From Defluviicoccus sp. (GTDB taxonomy: Bacteria > Pseudomonadota > Alphaproteobacteria > Rhodospirillales > Defluviicoccaceae), in the NCBI GenBank assembly GCA_029624735.1, contig JARSSM010000026.1:1-64000 (forward strand): 64,000 bases of DNA, given 5' to 3'. A program made the translations under genes and the position numbers. This document shows positions 55,148 to 64,000 of this stretch, in pieces. The number at the start of each line of letters is the position of its first letter. Position 1 is the stretch's first letter. The notes under the pieces were generated by a model, which saw only the letters and a program-made list of their open reading frames with translations, had not been told where the DNA came from and did not search any database.

Positions 55148-55461
55148 CAGATCACGACGACCTCATCAGCAGAGATGCGGGCTCTGAAGTCGGGGCGAAG
55201 GTCCTGGCGAACCACCACGTCAGTTTCGCGTCCGAGCAGATCACACAAGAAAAGCCGCAATCCTGCCTGGTCGAGGAGCGAAAACCGGCACGCAGGATCA
55301 ATATCGACCACAACGTCGATATCGCTGCATGCGTGACCTTCGCCGCGGGCGAGCGAGCCGAATAGCGCCAGTCGGGTGACCCCCCGCGCGTGGATTTCGG
55401 CTCCTTGCGCGCGGATCAGCCGCGCCGCCTCCTCGCGCGTCAGGGGTGGAGGTGCCACCAC
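55147..55461 (-). CDS. MntA-like nucleotidyltransferase antitoxin
   Basis: A 104-residue minimal nucleotidyltransferase with the motif GSLARG followed by SDIDVVVD, matching GS-x10-DxD, and a third acidic residue in ETDVVV. It is the antitoxin of HepT. It begins with GTG only two bases after the moxR stop codon, so it is placed in the moxR operon as if by design or by fixation of an insertion. Confidence 0.87.
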   Translation of the reverse strand: MVAPPPLTREEAARLIRAQGAEIHARGVTRLALFGSLARGEGHACSDIDVVVDIDPACRFSLLDQAGLRLFLCDLLGRETDVVVRQDLRPDFRARISADEVVVI

Positions 55462-55462
55462 C

Positions 55463-56314
55463 CTAACGTCCCTCGCGGCGGTTGAGGAAAGCCAAGCGCT
55501 CGAACAGATGCACGTCCTGCTCGTTCTTGAGCAAGGCGCCGTAGAGCGGCGGGATCAGCTTGCGCGCATCCGCCGTGCGCAGTGTCTCCGGCGGGATGTC
55601 CTCGACCATCAGAAGCTTGATCCAGTCCAGGAGCTCCGATGTCGAGGGCTTCTTCTTCAGCCCCGGCACCTCGCGCACCTCGAAGAAGACGGTCAAGGCT
55701 TCCTGCACGAGGCGCTTGTGGATGCCGGGATAGTGGACGTCGACGATCCTCTGCATCGTTTCGCGGTCGGGGAAGCGGATGTAGTGGAAGAAGCAGCGGC
55801 GCAGGAAGGCATCCGGCAGCTCCTTCTCGTTGTTGGACGTGATGACGACGATCGGCCGCTGGCGGGCGTTGATGGTCTCCTTCGTCTCGTAGACGTGAAA
55901 CTGCATGCGGTCGAGCTCGAGCAGCAGATCGTTGGGGAACTCGATGTCGGCCTTGTCGATCTCGTCGATCAGCAGCACCGGCCGGGTGTCGCTCGCAAAC
56001 GCCTCCCACAGCTTGCCGCGGACGATGTAGTTGCCGATCTCGTGGACGCGCGCATCGCCCAGCTGCGAGTCGCGGAGCCGCGCGACCGCGTCGTATTCAT
56101 AGAGGCCCTGCTGCGCCTTGGTCGTCGATTTGATGTGCCATTCGATCAGCGGCGCACCGATGGCTCCGGCGATCTCGTGGGCGAGGATGGTCTTGCCGGT
56201 TCCGGGCTCGCCCTTGATCAGCAGCGGCCGTTCGAGCGCGATGGCAGCGTTGACCGCAACCTTCATGTCCTCGGTCGCGACGTAGGTCTCCGTGCCCGAA
56301 AATCGCTTGGTCAT
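55463..56314 (-). CDS. MoxR-type AAA+ ATPase
   Basis: A 283-residue AAA+ protein from ATG 56314. Walker A GEPGTGKT, Walker B VLLIDEIDKAD, sensor 1 VVITSNNEKELPDAFLRRC and arginine finger region LRRCFFHYIRFPD are present, and the C-terminal lid follows. MoxR proteins act as chaperones with VWA partners. The frame to 56335 adds seven residues. The next gene is the antitoxin at 55461; the VWA partner is one gene further downstream. Confidence 0.92.
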   Translation of the reverse strand: MTKRFSGTETYVATEDMKVAVNAAIALERPLLIKGEPGTGKTILAHEIAGAIGAPLIEWHIKSTTKAQQGLYEYDAVARLRDSQLGDARVHEIGNYIVRGKLWEAFASDTRPVLLIDEIDKADIEFPNDLLLELDRMQFHVYETKETINARQRPIVVITSNNEKELPDAFLRRCFFHYIRFPDRETMQRIVDVHYPGIHKRLVQEALTVFFEVREVPGLKKKPSTSELLDWIKLLMVEDIPPETLRTADARKLIPPLYGALLKNEQDVHLFERLAFLNRREGR

Positions 56315-56402
56315 GCCGCCTGTATCCCTTCGCACATCGCCGATGCCGTAAGCGTAAGGCGCCAGGCCGGCACCATCAAGGCCAGTCGCCGCCGGCCGCC
56401 TT

Positions 56403-56416
56403 CCCCCCCCCCCCCC
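56403..56416. repeat. Homopolymer tract of 14 C
   Basis: A run of 14 C lies in the 300-nt region between the divergent moxR (start 56314) and TPR (start 56615) genes. Such tracts slip during replication and can switch promoter spacing. It may also be a local sequencing artefact in length. Confidence 0.6.
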
Positions 56417-56614
56417 GCGTCATGGCCGACGCAGGCCGGCCATCTCCTGTTCGGGGACGGCCCCGGCAGTGGATACGCGTGACAAGCACGCGTATGACGA
56501 AGAAATGAGGAAGGCAGCAGTGAAGACGCTGCCGATACGGCCGGCTTTGTTCTTTCGTGCGTGGCCCGCTCGTGCCAAAGTTGCGGTTGTGCGAGAGGAG
56601 AGAGGGGGAAGCCT

Positions 56615-58681
56615 TTGGGCGGGCTCTGGGACACGATCTGGAACGCAGTCCAGGACGAAAGCACCCGCACCATCATCGGCTGGTTGGGCGGGGGCGTGGT
56701 TGTGGTCATCGGCGGCGCTTGGACCCTCTTAACCTACGTTCGCAACAACGCAAGAAGAACGCCTCCCGCCACGGTGCCCAACATTACCGCGAGCGGCGGC
56801 AGCGTCGCGGTCGTGGGCACCGTCAACGCGCCGATCACTATCACCACCCCGCCGGAGCAGTTCGCGCCCTTGATCAAGTCGGCGACCGAGCCCTGGGAAC
56901 GGTTGAGCGCGCAGCAGCAGGCGACCATTCGCGAACTCGAACACAAGCTCGGTGTGAGCGAGGGCGCGCTGAAGGCCTTTCTCCACATTCTCGGTGAAAG
57001 GGAAGTGCCGGCGGAAAAGTGGTCCGAGAAGCTCGCCGAAATTGCCGAGAGTTACAAAGTCGCGCTGAGTCAGGCTAAGGCCGCCTCCGGCGATGTGCCG
57101 GCGATCGCGGGGCTGAAGGAGCAAGCGCGCGCCGCCCTCGATCGGGGCGATCTGGAGCAAGCGGACCAGCACTTGGCCGAACTGGTTGCGGTGGAGAATG
57201 CGGCAATCGATGCCCGCCAGGTGGAGGCAGCGGCGACGATGGCACAGCGCGGGCAAATCGCGCTGACCCGCCTGCGCTATCCTGAGGCGGCAGCTCACTT
57301 TGCTGCCGCCGCAGCCCGCGTCCCGCCCGCGCATGCTGACCGGCTCAACTACCTCGACTGGGAGGCCCAGGCCCTTTACCGCCAGGGGGAGGAGAAGGGG
57401 GATAACGCGGCGCTTGCGGCAGCCATCGCGCGGCTTCATGAGCTCGTGCGCTTGCGCCCGCGGCAACTGGTCCCCCTCGACTGGGCTACGACACAGAACA
57501 ACCTGGGCATTGCGCTTTTCCGCCTGGGCGAGCGGGACGGCGGCACGGAGCGGCTGGAAGAGGCGGTCGAAGCTTACCGCGCGGCCCTTGAAGAGACACC
57601 CCGCGCGCGCGTGCCGCTGCAGTGGGCCATGACCCAGAACAACCTGGGCTTGGCGCTTGCGAAACTGGGCGAGCGGGATAGCGGCACCGAGCGGCTCGAA
57701 TTGGCGGTTCGGGCCTTCCGCGCGGCGCTGGAGGAGTTTACCCGCGCGCGCGTGCCGCTGCAGTGGGCCATGACCCAGAACAACCTGGGAACTGCGCTTC
57801 GAGCGCTGGGCGAGCGGGAGAGCGGACATGAGCGCCTGGAAGAAGCGGTCCAGGCCTACCGCCAGGCGCTCCTAGAGTACACCTGTGCGCGCGTGCCGCT
57901 GCAGTGGGCCATGACCCAGGACAACCTGGGCAGCGCTCTTGCATGCCTGGGCGAGCGGGAGAGTGGCACCGAGCGACTGGAGGATGCGGTTCAGGCCTTC
58001 CGTGCGTCGCTGGAGGAGCGAACCCGCGAACGCGTGCCGCTTGACTGGGCCATGACCCATAACAACCTGGGCTTGGCGCTTACGAAAACGGGCGAGCGGG
58101 AAAGCGGCACCGAGCGGCTTGAGGAGGCGGTCCAGGCCTACCGCCAGGCGCTCCTAGAGTACACCCGGGAGCGCGTGCCGCTGCAGTGGGCCGGGACCCA
58201 GAACAACCTGGGCATTGCGCTTTTCCGCCTGGGCGAGCGTGAGAGCGGCTCGGGGCGGCTGGAAGAGGCGGTCAAGGCTTGCCGTGCAGCACTTGCAGAG
58301 CGAACCCGCGTGCGCGTACCGCTTGACTGGGCTGCGACCCAGAACAACCTGGGCAATGCCCTCTTGAGGCTGGGCGAGCGGGAGAGTGGCACCAGGCGGC
58401 TGGAGGAGGCGATCACGGCCTACCGCGCGGCGCTTGAGGAGTTTACCCGCGCGCACGTTCCCCTGCAGTGGGCCGGGATCCAGAACAACCTGGGCAATGC
58501 GCTGCAAGTTCTTGGTGAGCGCAACCGAAATGCAGCGATGCTGCGCGAGGCGCGCGAGGCCATCCAGGGTGCCTTCGATGTCTACATGCAGGCCGGCCAG
58601 GAACATCGAAGAGCCTATTTCGAGCGCCGGCTAGCCGACATCGACCAGGCGCTCGCCGCCTTGGGCGAGTCCAAGCTCTGA
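56615..58681 (+). CDS. Membrane-anchored tetratricopeptide repeat protein
   Basis: A 688-residue protein. TTG 56615 follows a purine-rich site with 7-nt spacing; an upstream GTG (56561) would add 18 Cys-rich residues. A transmembrane helix (about 22-42) is followed by a coiled-coil region and a TPR-like array. Eight tandem units of 47 residues begin with the pattern R-V-P-L-(Q/D)-W-A and carry NNLG-ALxxLGERESGTERLEEAVQAYRxAL. This is the long, Trp-bearing TPR type seen in bacterial regulators of the CHAT/Kelch families. No enzyme domain is attached. Function unknown. Confidence 0.85.
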   Translation: MGGLWDTIWNAVQDESTRTIIGWLGGGVVVVIGGAWTLLTYVRNNARRTPPATVPNITASGGSVAVVGTVNAPITITTPPEQFAPLIKSATEPWERLSAQQQATIRELEHKLGVSEGALKAFLHILGEREVPAEKWSEKLAEIAESYKVALSQAKAASGDVPAIAGLKEQARAALDRGDLEQADQHLAELVAVENAAIDARQVEAAATMAQRGQIALTRLRYPEAAAHFAAAAARVPPAHADRLNYLDWEAQALYRQGEEKGDNAALAAAIARLHELVRLRPRQLVPLDWATTQNNLGIALFRLGERDGGTERLEEAVEAYRAALEETPRARVPLQWAMTQNNLGLALAKLGERDSGTERLELAVRAFRAALEEFTRARVPLQWAMTQNNLGTALRALGERESGHERLEEAVQAYRQALLEYTCARVPLQWAMTQDNLGSALACLGERESGTERLEDAVQAFRASLEERTRERVPLDWAMTHNNLGLALTKTGERESGTERLEEAVQAYRQALLEYTRERVPLQWAGTQNNLGIALFRLGERESGSGRLEEAVKACRAALAERTRVRVPLDWAATQNNLGNALLRLGERESGTRRLEEAITAYRAALEEFTRAHVPLQWAGIQNNLGNALQVLGERNRNAAMLREAREAIQGAFDVYMQAGQEHRRAYFERRLADIDQALAALGESKL
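57467..58594 (+). repeat. Eight 141-bp tandem repeats within the TPR gene
   Basis: Eight consecutive 141-bp units encode the TPR array. Several neighbours are nearly identical at the DNA level (for example the 5' parts of units 2, 3 and 4 starting at 57608, 57749 and 57890), which points to recent duplication or gene conversion and predicts copy-number variation between strains. Confidence 0.85.
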
Positions 58682-58688
58682 GTAGTGC

Positions 58689-58781
58689 CGTCATCGCGAG
58701 CGCGAGCGAAGCGATCCAGGGATTTTGCGGTCTTGATCTCGCTGGATTGCTTCACCCGCTTCAAGCGGGTTCGCAATGACG
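58689..58781. repeat. Dispersed palindromic repeat of the alphaproteobacterial 'GTCATTGCGAGC' type
   Basis: The left arm (58689-58722) and right arm (58740-58781) are long imperfect inverted repeats of the kind beginning CGTCATCGCGAGC and ending CGCAATGACG. Such palindromes are common between genes in Rhodospirillales and Rhizobiales genomes. It lies between the TPR gene and the small gene at 58905. It does not code. Confidence 0.7.
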
Positions 58782-58904
58782 AGTCGGTCGTGTCGGCGAC
58801 GAGGCCTCCGCCATCGACTGCCGGGGGTTAACGCCATCGCAACCGGACCGCCGTCATTGTGAGGCGCGGGCCGGACAGCCCGCCGGCGGACGGAGGATGG
58901 CGCA

Positions 58905-59245
58905 ATGAATTCGGTGCTGATGACGCTGCTGGCGCACTTGAGCGCCCAGCGCCGGCTCCTGATCAATGCCTATGTCAGCGGCTTTCTCGAAGAGGATGAT
59001 CCGCTGGCGGCGGCGAAACGGCTGCGCTTTTCCTTTGCCGAGCGCCCGACGCAAGCACCGGAAGCCGGCACCGACCTTGACCCCGCCGTCTCCGACCTGT
59101 TGGCGGCGATGACCGACGAGGCGATCGAGGACTTCATGGATCGCGTCATCGGCCAGTTGCAGCAGATCGATGCGGAGGTTCACGGCGCGGAAGCGGAACG
59201 ACCGATGAGTCCGCTCGCGACCGCGCTCGCCAACCGCCGCCGTGC

Positions 59246-59249
<4 letters not shown>
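58905..59249 (+). CDS. Small helical protein of unknown function
   Basis: A 114-residue protein starting at ATG with a GGAGG site 8 nt upstream. It is helical and leucine-rich, with an acidic central loop ([11 protein letters not shown]) and a final cluster of basic residues (ALANRRRA). No domain is recognised. It converges with alaS and overlaps its stop by 4 nt. Confidence 0.6.
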
Positions 59250-61900
<2,651 letters not shown>

Positions 61901-62018
61901 GGCCCTGCGGGTCAGCCTCTCTCAATCACGGCGGGGCCGACGTCTGCCCCAACTTTGCCGCTTTTAGCGCCCGCCGCGGCGGGTGTCCAGGCAAGCAGAA
62001 CCGAGGCGGAGAGAAGCG

Positions 62019-62043
62019 GCGGCCCCGATGGGAGCGGGGCCGC
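62019..62043 (-). terminator. Hairpin after recA
   Basis: A 9-bp GC stem (62019-62027 with 62035-62043) with a 7-nt loop lies 42 nt after the recA stop. On the minus strand it is followed by CTTCTCTCC rather than a T-run, so it may terminate only weakly and allow some read-through to alaS. Confidence 0.5.
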
Positions 62044-62084
62044 GGGCCGTCAGGAGGAGGCAGGGCCAAGTGGTGCCGGGACGC

Positions 62085-63161
<1,077 letters not shown>

Positions 63162-63552
63162 GAGTGTTCCCCTTATTCCACAGGCACTGCCGCACTGCAA
63201 TGGCGTTGAAGCTAGCCGTCGCCTTCTCCTCGCAAAGCAATTTCTCTAAGCTATTGAAAACGCCACTTCTTATTTGGCCCCTTTGGGGTAATGATGCCCC
63301 AGAAATGCCATCTTTTTTTGTTTTTTTTCATTTTATTCCGGCTCGGCGCGCACGAAGCGGATTCTCGCGCGTAGGGATGCTTGACGCATCGAAGTTCGCC
63401 TGAGAGAGTCAGCCGAGGAAGGACGCGCCGCAGTGGAACGATTATTGCCTTCCGCCTTTATCGTGCCCCGGTGGCCCGTATGGGGCATGGTCGCGCGGAT
63501 GTGATTTGAATAAAACTAGGCGGTTCGAGTGGGGCTATAAGGATACGTGGGG
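63162..63552. other. AT-rich divergent promoter region of recA and a LuxR-type regulator
   Basis: A 390-nt region of markedly lower GC with T-rich runs (63305-63340). It presumably contains the recA promoter and that of the plus-strand regulator. A direct repeat-like pattern for LexA could not be found, and no small RNA was recognised. Confidence 0.55.
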
Positions 63553-64000
63553 ATGGCTAATGGCTACCTTGTTGAACGCCGATCTGGGCGGGATCGCCGC
63601 ATGGTGTCTGATCGTCGTCTGGGATCCGAACGGCGCGCGGGTGACGAACGCAGACAGAGCGCGGATCACGAGAGCGTAGCCGCTGCACGCGGCCTGATAA
63701 GCGGCGGCGAGTCGTTTATCGACGCTACTACTGGCGCCCCCTATGAGCTGGCTCCAATGGGGTCGAAGTCGACCCTGGCCCGCAGCCTGCTCGATGGCGT
63801 CGGCGCGGTGCTGGTCGATATCGTCGGTGGCTTCTACGAGGCGGGAACCGACGCCAAGGCTTGGCCCCAGGTCCTCACCCGCTTGCGCGATCTCATCGAT
63901 GCCGATGTCTGCGCAATCGCCAGTCATGAGCATGATGCCGGCCGCGGACGACTTGAGCACTCGGTCGGTATCGACGCGCTCTACGTGACGGCCTATGCCG
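63553..64000 (+). CDS. LuxR/PAS-type regulator, N-terminal fragment (runs off the window)
   Basis: An open frame from ATG 63553, with AAGGA 9 nt before it, continues to the end of the window. The first 35 residues repeat the pattern RRxxxDRR/SERR (RRSGRDRR, SDRRLGSERR, GDERRQ), a basic stretch. Residues 85-149 (VDIVGGFYEAGTDAKAWPQVLTRLRDLIDADVCAIASHEHDAGRGRLEHSVGIDALYVTAYA) match the sensory N-terminal domain of LuxR-family regulators found in alphaproteobacteria. The DNA-binding part would lie beyond 64000. The assignment is by pattern only. Confidence 0.6.
   Translation, partial: MANGYLVERRSGRDRRMVSDRRLGSERRAGDERRQSADHESVAAARGLISGGESFIDATTGAPYELAPMGSKSTLARSLLDGVGAVLVDIVGGFYEAGTDAKAWPQVLTRLRDLIDADVCAIASHEHDAGRGRLEHSVGIDALYVTAYA

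Overview
The window is GC-rich, densely packed chromosomal DNA of an alphaproteobacterium. The gene set fits Rhodospirillales best: a three-part transhydrogenase pntAA-pntAB-pntB, an iscR-iscS-iscA-fdx cluster behind cysE, a complete Anbu proteasome-like operon, a separate recA next to alaS, and PccB/PccA. The genus cannot be fixed from the sequence alone. No rRNA, tRNA, CRISPR array or phage was found.

Layout. 1-3.7 kb: a small secreted protein, two hot-dog thioesterases, a dienelactone hydrolase and a class III aminotransferase. 3.9-8.6 kb: a class A penicillin-binding protein, LemA and two TPM-domain proteins, then an alpha/beta hydrolase. 8.7-12.9 kb: cysteine and Fe-S operon cysE-iscR-iscS-iscA-fdx-tenA behind a recognisable promoter. 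13-20.3 kb: a HerA-like ATPase, an L,D-transpeptidase, a glycosyltransferase and an Atm1-type ABC exporter. 20.4-27.2 kb: a Tat-exported hydrolase, then a minus-strand set of PilZ, membrane-anchored roadblock-like protein, OmpA-like protein, di-iron ODP protein and roadblock/LC7 protein, an unknown protein and an AI-2E family transporter. 27.4-30.4 kb: pntAA-pntAB-pntB with a good terminator. 30.7-38.7 kb: an orphan type VI secretion island (VgrG, DUF6484, DUF2169, a degenerate ketosynthase, a PAAR-like HNH-type effector, a putative immunity protein and a TIGR02270 protein). 38.7-44.7 kb: dihydroorotase-like protein and HMG-CoA lyase, divergent from the propionyl-CoA carboxylase genes. 44.7-48.8 kb: the Anbu operon. 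49.5-53.6 kb: acetate uptake (DUF485, ActP) and a CBS/DUF294 regulator. 53.6-56.3 kb: a MoxR-VWA pair with an MntA/HepT toxin-antitoxin module between its two members. 56.6-64 kb: a TPR protein, a small protein, alaS, recA and the start of a LuxR-type regulator.

The strongest unexplained signals are four. A pair of inverted 121-bp MITE-like elements lies 15.4 kb apart (14940-15082 and 30492-30612); one copy carries a 22-bp internal duplication and supplies the stop codons of both flanking genes. The T6SS island contains a ketosynthase fold that has lost its whole catalytic triad. A five-gene roadblock/ODP/OmpA/PilZ locus looks like an oxygen-linked, envelope-anchored signalling module. A toxin-antitoxin pair is embedded with almost no spacing in a MoxR-VWA operon. 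All functional assignments come from reading motifs by eye; no database search was run.
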